Made by a program: the position numbers and the translations under genes. Under the pieces are notes generated by a model that did not search any database, was not told the DNA's origin, and was given only the letters and a program-made list of their open reading frames with translations. From contig JAHHIA010000009.1 in NCBI GenBank assembly GCA_019359045.1, positions 230,685 through 294,684 of the forward strand: 64,000 nucleotides of DNA, read 5' to 3'. Below, in pieces: positions 9,263 to 19,003 of this stretch (the first letter of the stretch is position 1; every line of letters starts with the position of its first letter). Source of the DNA: Scytolyngbya sp. HA4215-MV1 (GTDB lineage: Bacteria > Cyanobacteriota > Cyanobacteriia > Leptolyngbyales > Leptolyngbyaceae).

Positions 9263-10414
9263 CTAAACAGTTGCCAATTGTTTAGCTTTGTCTTCGAGCG
9301 ATCGCATCAAAGATTCAAAGGGTTGAACGAACTTATCGATACCTTCATCGAGTAACTCGTCCATGACTCGATCAAGATTGATGTCAATATCGGCATCTTT
9401 CAAGCTTTCGATCAAGGTATAGGCATTGTCGAGGTTCGATTCAAGCCGATCGGCAACATCGCAATGGTCAGCGCAAGCTTCGATCGTCGCAGGAGGCAGG
9501 GTATTGACGGTATCGGCTCCAACCAGTTCATCCACATACATCACATCGTTGTAGTTAGGATTTTTGGTGCTGGTGCTTGCCCACAACAGCCGCTGCACTT
9601 TAGCCTTGTGAGGGACTAAAGCTTGCCAGCGATCGCTTTCGACAATTTTCTTGTATTCCTGGTAAGCAATCTTGGCATTGGCAATGGCAACTTTTCCTTG
9701 AATGGCAGCAAGCTTGGCTGAAACTTCAGGGGTGGAGATGCCTTTACTTCGTAACAGTTCTATACGATCGTCAATTTTGCTATCGATGCGGCTGAGGAAA
9801 AAGCTCGCAACGGAGGCAATGTTGTGGATGGGTTGCCCCTTGGCGACGCGCTGCTCCAGCCCTCGGATATATGCCCAGGCAGCGTCAATGTAGCTTTTTA
9901 CAGAGAATAGTAACGTGACATTCACGTTAATGCCTTCGCTGATGACTTGTTCTACTGCGGGCAAGCCTTCCGGTGTACCAGGAATCTTGATCATCACATT
10001 CTCTCGCTCGATCGCTTGGAAGTAGCGCCGTGCCTCGGAGATCGTTTTTTCGGTATCCCGGGCAATGATGGGAGGGACTTCGATACTGATGTAGCCATCC
10101 AGTCCGTTGGATGCCTCATAAACTGGACGAAAGATATCGCAAGCCTGGCGAATATCCTCAAAGATCAGCGTTTCGTAGATCTCGAGCAGGGGTTTCCCGG
10201 CTCTGATCCCGGCTTCGATCGCCGCGTCGTAGATTTGGTTACCGACGATCGCTTTTTCGAAAATAGCTGGATTGGAGGTGATCCCGCGCAATCCTCGCGT
10301 TTCAATCAGACGCTTGAGTTCGCCAGACTCAATCAAATCGCGGGTCAAATTATCCATCCAGATACTCTGACCCAGTGCAGCGATTTCTAAAAGAGGGTTT
10401 TGTGTGACAGTCAT
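9263..10414 (-). CDS. tal: Transaldolase
   Basis: Transaldolase moves a three-carbon dihydroxyacetone unit between sugar phosphates in the pentose phosphate pathway. The 383-residue product has SIWMDNLTRDLI at the start, RGITSNPAIFEKAI, and the V-M-I-K-I-P-G-T motif whose lysine forms the Schiff base, matching the longer Tal subtype. It is 65 bases after fbp and 104 bases before zwf, all on the minus strand. The C-terminus (LMRSLEDKAKQLATV) is complete. Confidence 0.95.
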   Translation of the reverse strand: MTVTQNPLLEIAALGQSIWMDNLTRDLIESGELKRLIETRGLRGITSNPAIFEKAIVGNQIYDAAIEAGIRAGKPLLEIYETLIFEDIRQACDIFRPVYEASNGLDGYISIEVPPIIARDTEKTISEARRYFQAIERENVMIKIPGTPEGLPAVEQVISEGINVNVTLLFSVKSYIDAAWAYIRGLEQRVAKGQPIHNIASVASFFLSRIDSKIDDRIELLRSKGISTPEVSAKLAAIQGKVAIANAKIAYQEYKKIVESDRWQALVPHKAKVQRLLWASTSTKNPNYNDVMYVDELVGADTVNTLPPATIEACADHCDVADRLESNLDNAYTLIESLKDADIDINLDRVMDELLDEGIDKFVQPFESLMRSLEDKAKQLATV

Positions 10415-10478
10415 GCTTAATCGCTCCTGGTGGTTTATCCTTCGCCATTCTTGACCGATGACAAGTGGCGATCGTCCA

Positions 10479-11543
10479 TCAGCGTTTCATCGCCAACTTG
10501 TCTTCTTCTTCGCGCTTCTGTTCATGAATGAAGGACTCGACCAGCGACACATCCTCTTTGCTACCGATTACGAGCGGCGTCCGAGCGTGCAGCTTTTCTG
10601 GCAATACATCCAGAATGTCTTGGGTGCCAGTACTGGCACGTCCTCCAGCTTGCTCCATCAAAAAAGCTAAGGGAGCAGATTCATAAAGCAGGCGCAGTTT
10701 GCCTTCTGGCTTTTTCACCGTACCCGGATAGAGAAACACCCCTCCCTGAAACAGAATGCGGTGGAAATCTCCCACTAAAGCACCACTGTAGCGAGCGGTA
10801 TATCCTTCATGGCGGTGTACGTAGCGGGTGTAATCTCGAATCGATTCGTCCCATTGCCAGAAGTTGCCTTCATTGACACTGTAGATGGGACCATGCTCCG
10901 GGACTTGAATATTCTCGTTGGAAAGAATGAATTCCCCTAAGCTGGGATCAAGGGTGAAGGCGTGTACCCCTCGCCCAATGGAATACACCAGCATGGTGCT
11001 GGGTCCATACAGGATATATCCCGCTGCAATCTGTTTACGTCCGCTTTGAAGTAGATCTTGAGCGGAGCCATCCACATCGGTGCCTTCTTGTTGCCGGATG
11101 GCAAAAATAGAGCCGACGTTGATATTGGTATCAATGTTGGAAGAGCCGTCGATCGGGTCATAGAGCAAGGTATATCGACCGATCGGGCAGTTTTCTGGAA
11201 TGTAGTAAGGTTGCTCCATTTCTTCAGAAGCTAACCGACAGACCAATCCGCTCTGCTGAAAGACAGAAATAAACACCTCATTGGCATAAACATCCATCTT
11301 TTTGACCGACTCGCCCTGAACATTCACATCGCCTGTGAATCCCAAAACGCCTTCCATTAAGCCCGCACGGCTGAGCCGGCGAGCAATCAGCTTGCCAGCC
11401 AAGGCGATCCGGTTCATCAGAGCACTTAAGTCCTGAGCATCGGCAGAGAAACTTTGTAGTTGTTGCAAAACATGACGAGAAAGGGTCATGCAGTCACGAT
11501 CCAGTGCGCGATCGCGATCCTGAGGTTGGTAGGCATCAACCAT
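10479..11543 (-). CDS. fbp: Fructose-1,6-bisphosphatase, class I
   Basis: FBPase removes the 1-phosphate of fructose 1,6-bisphosphate in gluconeogenesis and the Calvin cycle. The 354-residue protein shows the class I metal/substrate motif [13 protein letters not shown] near residue 128, and [18 protein letters not shown] near the C-terminus. GGGAGGA precedes the ATG by a good distance. It is the first gene of fbp-tal-zwf-opcA, an arrangement known from Nostoc-type cyanobacteria, so the promoter is probably in the 11544-11784 gap shared with the divergent symporter. Confidence 0.95.
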   Translation of the reverse strand: MVDAYQPQDRDRALDRDCMTLSRHVLQQLQSFSADAQDLSALMNRIALAGKLIARRLSRAGLMEGVLGFTGDVNVQGESVKKMDVYANEVFISVFQQSGLVCRLASEEMEQPYYIPENCPIGRYTLLYDPIDGSSNIDTNINVGSIFAIRQQEGTDVDGSAQDLLQSGRKQIAAGYILYGPSTMLVYSIGRGVHAFTLDPSLGEFILSNENIQVPEHGPIYSVNEGNFWQWDESIRDYTRYVHRHEGYTARYSGALVGDFHRILFQGGVFLYPGTVKKPEGKLRLLYESAPLAFLMEQAGGRASTGTQDILDVLPEKLHARTPLVIGSKEDVSLVESFIHEQKREEEDKLAMKR

Positions 11544-11784
11544 TTTTGTATCCTCCCTGTAGCGTAGGGCTGAACCCAGAGGTTTCTAGGTTACAGATGC
11601 CTTAACACCTCCTATCTTAGGGAGGGTTTCTCAAAACGACAGGGAACTTTAGGTCATCTATAGAAATGGACTGCTTGTGTGTGCTGGCATACACCTGGTT
11701 TAACCCACCGTCCGCCGAGCAAAGACTTGACGATCGCGTCACATTTCTGCACGCTAAGGGGCATACACCACTCAGAGCAACTAT

Positions 11785-13104
11785 ATGAGCGAATCAGAAC
11801 ATGGGTCAGGGCATGGGCTTCGGCTTTTTGGTAAAACCATCCCTCTTTACGTCCAAATCCTGATTGCCCTGTTGCTTGGGGTTGGATTGGGAATTTTGTT
11901 AGGGGCGGGTCAACCTAGCCCCCAGGCTGCCTTAATTGCTAAAGATCTGGCAATTCCCTGTAGCTTGGTGCTCAAAGCATTGCGTGCACTTGCTACCCCT
12001 CTGATTTTGCTGGCAGTGTTGCACTCCTTTCTTACCACCAACATTCCCGGTCGAGCTGGACGGCGACTGGCAGTGCTGTTGCTGACAAACACTCTAGCAG
12101 CGATTTTGATCGGTCTTTTGGTTGCCAACGTGTTGCAACCAGGGAAATGGGAGCGCCTTACCCTACCCGCCGATGCAGAGACGGTGACAAAAAGCTTTGA
12201 CCCCTGGGGGTTGCTGGAAAGTAGTGTGCCAGAAGCGGTACTCAAACCCTTAGTCGATAACAACGTCATTCAGTTGATTGTCCTGGCGCTAGCATTTGGC
12301 ATCGTCTTGCGGGGGCTGAAAAATAAACAGATTGCTGAGGGCAAGACCGACTATGTGGCAGTTGAACAGTTTGTCACCATCTTTTTTGAGGCAGTGATCC
12401 GCATCTTGATGTGGGTGATCCTGTTGGTGCCAGTGGCGGTCTTCGGAATTGTGGCGAAAACAGTGACGCTCCAGGGTTTCAGTCCATTCAAAGCCTTGGG
12501 TGCATTCATCATTGCTGTACTGCTGGCATTGTTTCTACAAGGCTGCTACTACCTCGTGCGGGTCAAGCTGGGTTCGTGGATCACGCCCAAACGGTTTCTA
12601 ACGGGAGGTTCAGATGCGCTCTTGACTGCTTTTTCGACTGCATCCTCAACCGCCACGATGCCTGTCACTTTTCGGGGTCTCCTGGAGAAAGTGGGATTGC
12701 GCGAATCGTCTGCATCTCTGGGCGCGTTGGTTGGCAGCAACTTCAACAATGATGGCACGGCACTCTACGAAGCGATGTCGGCTCTGTTCATCGGTCAAGT
12801 GCTGGGGTTGAACCTGAATCTAGAACAGCAGTTGGTTGTAATTTTGACTTCCATTTTTGCTTCGGTCGGTGCAGCAGGGATCCCCGAAGCAGGATTAGTC
12901 ACGATGACTCTGGTGTTCACCGCGGTGGGTTTACCTACGCAGTATATTGCCTTGTTGATTACGGTCGATTGGTTTCTCGATCGCTGTCGCACTGCGCTCA
13001 ACGTCATGGGCGACATGACAGTCAGTTGTCTGTTGGATGGGAAGGAGCGCAAGCAAGAACTAGAACCTGGGTTAGAAGAGGTTTTGATGCCAGAAGTAGA
13101 TTAG
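11785..13104 (+). CDS. Dicarboxylate/amino acid:cation symporter (DAACS family)
   Basis: The 439-residue protein has the hydrophobic pattern of a GltP/DctA-type transporter: several helices in the first 260 residues, then the serine-rich reentrant hairpin TAFSTASSTATMPVT (near residue 285), the NNDGTALYEA segment (N-D-G-T cation/substrate region), and GAAGIPEAGLVTM. These are the substrate-binding elements of sodium- or proton-coupled glutamate, aspartate or C4-dicarboxylate carriers. The precise substrate cannot be read. There is no clear ribosome site before the ATG. Confidence 0.9.
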   Translation: MSESEHGSGHGLRLFGKTIPLYVQILIALLLGVGLGILLGAGQPSPQAALIAKDLAIPCSLVLKALRALATPLILLAVLHSFLTTNIPGRAGRRLAVLLLTNTLAAILIGLLVANVLQPGKWERLTLPADAETVTKSFDPWGLLESSVPEAVLKPLVDNNVIQLIVLALAFGIVLRGLKNKQIAEGKTDYVAVEQFVTIFFEAVIRILMWVILLVPVAVFGIVAKTVTLQGFSPFKALGAFIIAVLLALFLQGCYYLVRVKLGSWITPKRFLTGGSDALLTAFSTASSTATMPVTFRGLLEKVGLRESSASLGALVGSNFNNDGTALYEAMSALFIGQVLGLNLNLEQQLVVILTSIFASVGAAGIPEAGLVTMTLVFTAVGLPTQYIALLITVDWFLDRCRTALNVMGDMTVSCLLDGKERKQELEPGLEEVLMPEVD

Positions 13105-13247
13105 TCAAGCAGGAAGGAGGAGGCAATGGGAAAAGGAATTTCAACTCAAAACTCGAAACTTTCTCTGCTCCCTGATTCCTCCCACCACGTATTAACAGGC
13201 TTGCTATCCTGAAGGAAGTTGCCCTGCCGGATCTTGTGAGTGAATCT

Positions 13248-14438
13248 ATGAGCCAACAACCTACCCGTATCTGCATTCTTGGTGGAGGCTTTGGGGGGCT
13301 TTATACGGCACTTCGTCTCAGTCAGTTGCCCTGGTCTAGCACAGAGAAGCCTGAAATCGTTTTGATTGACCAAAAAGATCGCTTTCTCTTCACGCCCTTG
13401 CTTTATGAATTGGTGACGGGAGAACTGCAAACTTGGGAAATTGCCCCGCCATTTGAAGAAGTTTTGGCAAATACGGGGGTGAGGTTTTTTCAAGCAGCAG
13501 TGGCAGCGATCGACATCGAGGCAAAGCGAGTCCATTTTTGCGATCACCCTGATCTGACCTACGATCGCCTGGTATTGGCAATGGGTGGCGAAACACCGCT
13601 GGATCAGGTGCCAGGGGCACAGTCTTATGCTATTCCCTTTCGGACGATCGCCGATGCCTACCGCCTGGAAGAACAGTTGCGAATTTTGGAAGAGTCCGAT
13701 CGCGAAAAAATCCGAATTGCGATCGTCGGGGCAGGCTATAGCGGCGTAGAACTGGCGTGCAAACTCGCCGATCGCCTCAAAAACCGAGGACGGATTCGTC
13801 TGGTCGAACTCTCCAACCAAATCCTCAAAAACTCGCCAGAGTTTAATCGTCAGGCTGCTAGCCAAGCCCTGTCCGATCGAGGCGTTTGGCTCGATTTAGA
13901 AACGGCTGTAGAAGCAATTTCAGTCGAAAGCATTTCTTTGCTCTATAAAGCCAAAGTAGATACGATCCCGGTCGATCTGGTGCTATGGACAGTGGGTACT
14001 CAGGTGGCTGAAGCAATGCGCTCGCTGCCGCTCAAGCAAAATCCGCGCCATCAAATTGTCGTGAACCCCACCTTGCAATCCCTCGATGATCCCAACATTT
14101 TTGCCCTGGGCGATCTGGCAGACTGCAAAGATGCTGATGGCAAACAAGTTGCCACCACAGCCCAAGTCGCCATGCAACAGGCCGACTATGTGGGATGGAA
14201 CCTTTGGGCATCGCTGACCGATCGTCCCCTCCTGCCCTTCCGCTACGAGCATTTGGGCGAAATGATGGCACTCGGCATCGATAATGCCACCCTGACCGGG
14301 ATGGGGGTGAAGCTCGATGGATCACTCGCTTATGTGGCGCGTCGCCTCGCCTATCTCTATCGGATGCCTACCCTGGAACATCAACTCAAAGTCGGGCTGA
14401 ACTGGATCGCCCGTCCACTGATGGACGCTTTGAATTAA
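13248..14438 (+). CDS. ndbB: Type II NAD(P)H dehydrogenase, NdbB-like (demethylphylloquinone reductase type)
   Basis: The ~396-residue flavoprotein opens with the FAD-binding GGGFGGLYTALRL and has a second dinucleotide motif IVGAGYSGVELA near residue 165, then DLVLWTVGTQ and IFALGDLAD, the NDH-2 pattern. Length (about 400) and the RFLFTPLLYELV and WEIAPPF segments match my memory of Synechocystis NdbB, shown to reduce demethylphylloquinone in phylloquinone synthesis; other NDH-2 paralogues are longer. GTG at 13236 is an alternative start. Its stop codon overlaps that of the convergent cysS in a shared TTAA. Confidence 0.85.
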   Translation: MSQQPTRICILGGGFGGLYTALRLSQLPWSSTEKPEIVLIDQKDRFLFTPLLYELVTGELQTWEIAPPFEEVLANTGVRFFQAAVAAIDIEAKRVHFCDHPDLTYDRLVLAMGGETPLDQVPGAQSYAIPFRTIADAYRLEEQLRILEESDREKIRIAIVGAGYSGVELACKLADRLKNRGRIRLVELSNQILKNSPEFNRQAASQALSDRGVWLDLETAVEAISVESISLLYKAKVDTIPVDLVLWTVGTQVAEAMRSLPLKQNPRHQIVVNPTLQSLDDPNIFALGDLADCKDADGKQVATTAQVAMQQADYVGWNLWASLTDRPLLPFRYEHLGEMMALGIDNATLTGMGVKLDGSLAYVARRLAYLYRMPTLEHQLKVGLNWIARPLMDALN

Positions 14439-15895
14439 TCCCGATGCCAGAGGGTGACACCACCTGCTTTATCGATCAGCGTAATCCCTTGAGCTTTCAG
14501 TTCATCACGGATACGATCGCCCTCTGCCCAATTCTTCGCCTGCCTCGCTTCTTTTCGCTGTTGAATCAGCGCTTCGATTTTGGCATCGGTAAAACCGATT
14601 GTTAGATCCCCGCTCATTGAAGAATGAGCAACTATCTTGCCAGAAAGTGTTTCGAGTCCCAAAACTTTTGCAAGGCTAACAAAGGTTTGAAATTGAAGCT
14701 GTAGCTGCTCAATAGGCAGATCGAGCCGGCCCTGATGTACCAGTTGGTTACCCTCGCGACGCAGATCCTTTGCCAACTCAAACAGCACCGAGAGGGCGAT
14801 CGGGGTATTGAAATCGTCATCCATTGCTTCGTTAAACCGATCGACGATCGCCTGATCCAACGCTTCCCCATCCGACCAACCCGGTAGCGCTTGGAACTTC
14901 GCTCCATACTGAAAAGCTTCTTGCATGGTTCTCCAACCACTTGCAGCCGCTTCTAATCCCTCAGCTGTAAAGTCGATCGGCTTACGGTAGTGCGCCTGAA
15001 GGACAAAGAGACGAAATGCCATGGGGTCATATTCCTTTAGCAAATCGCGAGTCAGGCGAATATTGCCGATCGACTTCGACATTTTCTCGCCATCCATATT
15101 GACAAAACCGTTGTGCAACCAGTAGCGCGCCAGCGGCTTGCCCGTCACCGGTTCACTCTGAGCAATCTCATTCTCATGGTGAGGAAACTGCAAATCCATG
15201 CCCCCCGCATGGATATCGATCGACTCGCCCAACTCCTGCCGTACCATTGCCGAGCACTCAATATGCCAACCCGGACGTCCCTTGCCCCAAGGCGACTCCC
15301 AGGCAGGCTCACCCGATTTCGCAGCTTTCCATAGGGCAAAGTCAAACGGATCTTTTTTCTTCTCACCTTCCTCGTCGGTCTCGACCCGACCACTTGCTCC
15401 CGCCTGCATCTCGTCGAGCTTGCGTCCAGAGAGTTTGCCGTAGCCAGAGAATTTTCGTACCGAGTAGTACACATCTCCATCAGCAGCATAGGCATACTGA
15501 CGCTGTTCCAACTCATGAATCAGACGTTGAATCCCATCAATCGTATGAGTGGCTCTAGGATAAGAATCTGCGCGCAGGATATTCAGTCGATCGGCATCCT
15601 CAAAATAGGCGGCAATAAAGCGATCGGCAACTGCTTGCATTGTCGAGCCTTCACTGACTGCCCGCTTCAGAATCTTGTCATCAATATCGGTGAAATTCTG
15701 CACATAGCGCACGTCATAACCCAAATGCCTGAGGTAGCGCCGCACCACATCAAAAATGATGAAAACCCGGGCATTGCCCACATGAAAGTAGTTGTACGCC
15801 GTAATGCCGCACACATACATGCTCACCTTGCCAGGTGCCAGCGGCTCAAACAATTCCTTGCAGCGTGTCAGGGTGTTGTAAATCGTCAAAGGCAT
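14435..15895 (-). CDS. cysS: Cysteinyl-tRNA synthetase
   Basis: This enzyme charges tRNA-Cys. The 486-residue product has the class I signature region VCGITAYNYFHVGNARVF (H-V-G-N as the HIGH motif), the zinc-site context WHIECSAM and HHENEIAQSE, and K-M-S-K-S-I-G-N. The open frame extends 50 codons upstream, but MPLTIYNTLTRCKE at 15895 is where family members begin, so that ATG is chosen. It is convergent with ndbB and overlaps it by 4 bases. Confidence 0.95.
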   Translation of the reverse strand: MPLTIYNTLTRCKELFEPLAPGKVSMYVCGITAYNYFHVGNARVFIIFDVVRRYLRHLGYDVRYVQNFTDIDDKILKRAVSEGSTMQAVADRFIAAYFEDADRLNILRADSYPRATHTIDGIQRLIHELEQRQYAYAADGDVYYSVRKFSGYGKLSGRKLDEMQAGASGRVETDEEGEKKKDPFDFALWKAAKSGEPAWESPWGKGRPGWHIECSAMVRQELGESIDIHAGGMDLQFPHHENEIAQSEPVTGKPLARYWLHNGFVNMDGEKMSKSIGNIRLTRDLLKEYDPMAFRLFVLQAHYRKPIDFTAEGLEAAASGWRTMQEAFQYGAKFQALPGWSDGEALDQAIVDRFNEAMDDDFNTPIALSVLFELAKDLRREGNQLVHQGRLDLPIEQLQLQFQTFVSLAKVLGLETLSGKIVAHSSMSGDLTIGFTDAKIEALIQQRKEARQAKNWAEGDRIRDELKAQGITLIDKAGGVTLWHRD

Positions 15896-16148
15896 GGCAC
15901 AGGTCAATAAATCAGGGGTCGTGGTCGTACATGATTGCATATCACCCAAGCTTGATGCAGGCTGAGCAGCCAAGCAGAGTGATCTTAAATCCAGTCTGGA
16001 ATGATAATGAATCTCAAATTCACCATAATGGAAGAAGAAATGCACAAGATCCTATTCTATTGTTAGGATTTGATACAGGTTTCCGTTCCGATTATCCAAA
16101 TCCCACTATCTTTCGATCCCATTGTCTGACGTTATTGACAATCGCGCT

Positions 16149-17360
16149 ATGCAATCAGCCGTTACCTCTGCTTCGACTGGAATGGACGCACCCAAACACG
16201 GTTTACCCGTCACCATCATTACGGGTTTTTTGGGCAGCGGCAAAACAACCCTCCTCAACCATATCCTGACTAACCAGCAAGGGCTAAAAACTGCGGTATT
16301 GGTCAACGAGTTTGGTGAGATTGGCATCGACAACGAGCTAATCATCACGACCGATGACGACAACATGGTGGAGCTAAGCAATGGTTGCATCTGCTGCACC
16401 ATCAATAACGACCTCGTGGAAGCGGTCTACAAAGTGCTGGAGCGCTCAGACAAAATTGACTATCTCGTGGTGGAAACCACGGGACTCGCAGATCCCCTTC
16501 CCGTCGCTCTCACCTTTTTGGGTACCGAACTGCGTGACATGACTCGACTGGACTCGATCGTCACCGTGGTAGACTCCGAAAACTTCAGCCTGGATCTGTT
16601 CAATAGCGAAGCCGCTTACAACCAAATTGCTTACGGCGACATCATTCTCCTGAATAAAACAGATTTGGTCGATGAAGCCGATCTGGATGTTCTGGAAGTC
16701 CGCATTCGGGACATTAAAGAAGGCGCCAGAATTCTCAGAACGGTGAAAGGTCAAGTACCTTTAGCACTGCTATTGAGTGTGGGACTATTCGAGTCTGACC
16801 AGTACTTTGATGCAGAAACGACAACCCAAGCACGCGATCATGATCACGATCATGCCCATCATCATGCTGATCAGGCTCATCATGGGCATGACCACCTCGA
16901 TCACGACCACGATCATGACCACCATGAGCACGACCACCCCGATCATCATGGGCATGAAGATCATTCAGCTTGTGATCACGACCACGGACACTGCACCCAC
17001 GACCACGACCACCACCACTCCAATCACCTGGAAAATGATGGCTTCACTTCACTCTCTTTTCAGAGTGATAAACCCCTCGATATCCGAAAGTTCCAACATT
17101 TCCTAGATAACCAGCTTCCCCCCAGCATTTTCCGCGCAAAAGGCATTCTCTGGTTCACTGAAAGTCCCAAGCGCCATGTCTTCCACCTGAGTGGCAAGCG
17201 TTTTTCTCTGGATGATGATGAGTGGAGAGGACAACCTAAAACTCAGCTGGTTTTCATTGGACAGGAATTGGACCACGAGACGCTACGATCGCAACTGGAA
17301 AAATGTGTTGCTATCCCCACGGTCAGTCGGGGCAAAGGATTTGGCAAATCATCGGGATGA
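16149..17360 (+). CDS. CobW/COG0523-family GTP-dependent metallochaperone with His-rich tract
   Basis: The ~403-residue protein has the G3E-GTPase P-loop GFLGSGKTTLL, NEFGEIGIDNEL, the metal-binding C-I-C-C motif within SNGCICCTIN, ETTGLADP and the NKTDLV base-recognition motif. Between about residues 235 and 300 lies a striking run of His and Asp, the mark of zinc- or nickel-handling members; a CobW C-terminal domain follows. COG0523 proteins deliver metals (Zn, Co, Fe) using GTP; which metal is not readable. ATG at 16149 is preferred to TTG at 16122. It leads a plus-strand group with the 17387 and 17732 genes. Confidence 0.88.
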   Translation: MQSAVTSASTGMDAPKHGLPVTIITGFLGSGKTTLLNHILTNQQGLKTAVLVNEFGEIGIDNELIITTDDDNMVELSNGCICCTINNDLVEAVYKVLERSDKIDYLVVETTGLADPLPVALTFLGTELRDMTRLDSIVTVVDSENFSLDLFNSEAAYNQIAYGDIILLNKTDLVDEADLDVLEVRIRDIKEGARILRTVKGQVPLALLLSVGLFESDQYFDAETTTQARDHDHDHAHHHADQAHHGHDHLDHDHDHDHHEHDHPDHHGHEDHSACDHDHGHCTHDHDHHHSNHLENDGFTSLSFQSDKPLDIRKFQHFLDNQLPPSIFRAKGILWFTESPKRHVFHLSGKRFSLDDDEWRGQPKTQLVFIGQELDHETLRSQLEKCVAIPTVSRGKGFGKSSG

Positions 17361-17386
17361 GTCAGAAAATCGCTTGAGGATACGTT

Positions 17387-17686
17387 TTGGAGTCTGCTCA
17401 AGAAGTTCTGGTCTGTCAGTACACGAACTGTTTAAATAACGGCTCTGCTGAGGTGCTGGCAGCATTTGTTGCTAACCCGGTAGCAGGGGTAACGGTGAGC
17501 GGCTGCGGGTGTCAGGGGCAATGTAATCTGGGACCCACTGTGCGTATCTTGCCCTCGAATGATTGGTATTGTCGGCTCAAACCTGACGATGTAGCTGCGA
17601 TCGTTGAGCAACATCTCAAAGGCGGAAAACCTGTAACAGCTCTACTGCATCCTCGACTGCATCCGCAAGAGTTGCACCAAAGCTAA
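17387..17686 (+). CDS. Thioredoxin-like [2Fe-2S] ferredoxin domain protein
   Basis: The 99-residue product carries four cysteines in the pattern of thioredoxin-fold [2Fe-2S] ferredoxins: VCQYTNC early, then GCGCQGQCNLGP near residue 40. This family includes NuoE-like and stand-alone ferredoxins with electron-transfer or cluster-storage roles. There is no ATG; TTG at 17387 has TGAGGA 6 nt upstream and is the best start. It begins 26 bases after the CobW-type gene, so the two are probably co-transcribed, which suggests a link between metal handling and an Fe-S protein (inference). Confidence 0.8.
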   Translation: MESAQEVLVCQYTNCLNNGSAEVLAAFVANPVAGVTVSGCGCQGQCNLGPTVRILPSNDWYCRLKPDDVAAIVEQHLKGGKPVTALLHPRLHPQELHQS

Positions 17687-17731
17687 GGAGAATCAGCAAA
17701 ATCTTGATTTCATTTAGGGAATGACCCACGA

Positions 17732-18181
17732 ATGCGCGTGATTGCCCAACGAGTTCAATCTTCTCAGGTCATAGTCGAAGGTCGAATTGTGGGAAAAATC
17801 GGGCGAGGTCTCAATCTGCTGATAGGGATCGCAGCTACAGACACTGCAACAGAACTCGACTGGATCGCGCGAAAGTGTTTGGAATTAAGAGTCTTTCCAA
17901 CCGAACAAGGCGATCGATTTGACCAATCCGTGCAGGAGATTGGCGGTGGATTGCTCGTGATCAGCCAATTTACCCTGTATGGAGACTGTCGCAAGGGTCG
18001 TCGTCCCTCGTTCGATCGGGCTGCCCCACCCGAGCTCGCAAAGCCGCTGTATGAATATTTTGTCAGTCAACTCCGATTGAGCGGTTTGCCAGTAGAAACC
18101 GGTATCTTTGGGGCAAAAATGCAGGTTGCGATCGAAAATGATGGTCCAGTCACCCTCCTATTAGAACGAGAAGCCCCCTGA
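17732..18181 (+). CDS. dtd: D-aminoacyl-tRNA deacylase
   Basis: Dtd hydrolyses D-amino acids (and glycine from tRNA-Ala) mischarged on tRNA, a proofreading role. The 149-residue product shows the family motifs SQFTLYGD near residue 78 and N-D-G-P-V-T near the C-terminus (the cross-subunit Gly-Pro motif), and starts [13 protein letters not shown] as expected. Length is typical. It is 45 bases after the ferredoxin-like gene on the same strand. Confidence 0.95.
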   Translation: MRVIAQRVQSSQVIVEGRIVGKIGRGLNLLIGIAATDTATELDWIARKCLELRVFPTEQGDRFDQSVQEIGGGLLVISQFTLYGDCRKGRRPSFDRAAPPELAKPLYEYFVSQLRLSGLPVETGIFGAKMQVAIENDGPVTLLLEREAP

Positions 18182-18235
18182 ACTGAGAGTTAAATGTTCT
18201 TTCCGGATAGCTTCTCCTGTCGTTCGCTAAGGAAG

Positions 18236-18439
18236 TTAATCGACCACTCGGAGTCTACCAGCACGTAATAGATCGAAAATTCGGTTTAGTTGGCTCTGTT
18301 CAGCTTTGCCGATGGAACTTTGCGATAGCAAAATCGACATAAAACGTTGCTGGTCAGCTCGATTGATTTTACCGCAAGCAAGAATATTTTCAATGATGAT
18401 TTGAAGCTCAGAGTGAGACAGGTAAGCGTCGGTTTTCAT
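18236..18439 (-). CDS. Small conserved cyanobacterial-type protein of unknown function
   Basis: The 67-residue product starts at ATG 18439 (MKTDAYLSHSELQ); the frame stays open upstream but that part is cysteine/phenylalanine-rich and unlikely. The sequence is helical, with GKINRADQQRFMSILL and QLNRIFDLLRAGRLRVVD; I recall short cyanobacterial proteins with the same INRADQQ and G-x-L-x-V-V-D ends, without a known role. It faces away from a long AT-rich gap. Confidence 0.6.
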   Translation of the reverse strand: MKTDAYLSHSELQIIIENILACGKINRADQQRFMSILLSQSSIGKAEQSQLNRIFDLLRAGRLRVVD

Positions 18440-19003
18440 AAGCAATACAGTACACGTAAAATGCCAGAATCGAATTTTTTTAGAGGTGCTGAAAATGTCA
18501 TTTATTGATTGAAATCTCAAACATCTTGTGACACAAATCACAGATTTTCCAAATATCTAAAAATGACATCACTCACTACCGCAATATTCTAAACAATGAC
18601 TCTTTTAAGTCATACGGGGATTCCCACGAGAAGAAAAATTACCTCTTCGAGTAGTCTGTATTCTTACTGAAAAAAAATTAATAGAATCGTAGAAAATTGC
18701 TTCTCGTTATTCGCAAACCCTTTATTTATAAAGGAATAGAGGGTTTTATTAAAAGTAGCTTGATGCAAAGAGATTAAAATATGTTTTCAGTTTTACTCGA
18801 AAGAGCCAATCTCTTTTAATACCTTTTTGGTTTCTGTACGGTAAACCTCATCGTTTCTTTATGGAAACTCTTACCTACCTTTACGGAAAATCTCAGCTTC
18901 TTTTGTTTTTATAGATATAGGGGAACAAATCCATAGAGAAACTATCAAGGTTTCTGGATAGATAACCAATAGGCTGGATTTCACCAGCAAATGAGAGTTG
19001 TAA
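18440..19003. other. AT-rich, hairpin-rich gap of 564 bases
   Basis: Composition drops sharply in GC relative to neighbours and no gene is visible. The region holds four inverted repeats: AAACCCT...AGGGTTT (18715-18746) around CCTTTA-TTTA-TAAAGG; AAAGAGATT/AATCTCTTT (18767-18775, 18808-18816); GTTTC-tttatg-GAAAC (18853-18868); and a longer one at 18929-18959 (ATCCA, GAAAC / GTTTC, TGGAT). GGTTT...AAACC at 18829-18847 adds a fifth. The recurrence of GTTTC/GAAAC arms suggests a structured leader or a small RNA rather than random spacer. Confidence 0.5.

Noticed and set aside
15995..16035. Possible Zur or metal-regulator palindrome upstream of the CobW-type gene
   Set aside because: Only a weak TGAAT-CTCAA-ATTCA palindrome is present; it does not match the 7-1-7 Zur pattern I know, so it was not annotated.
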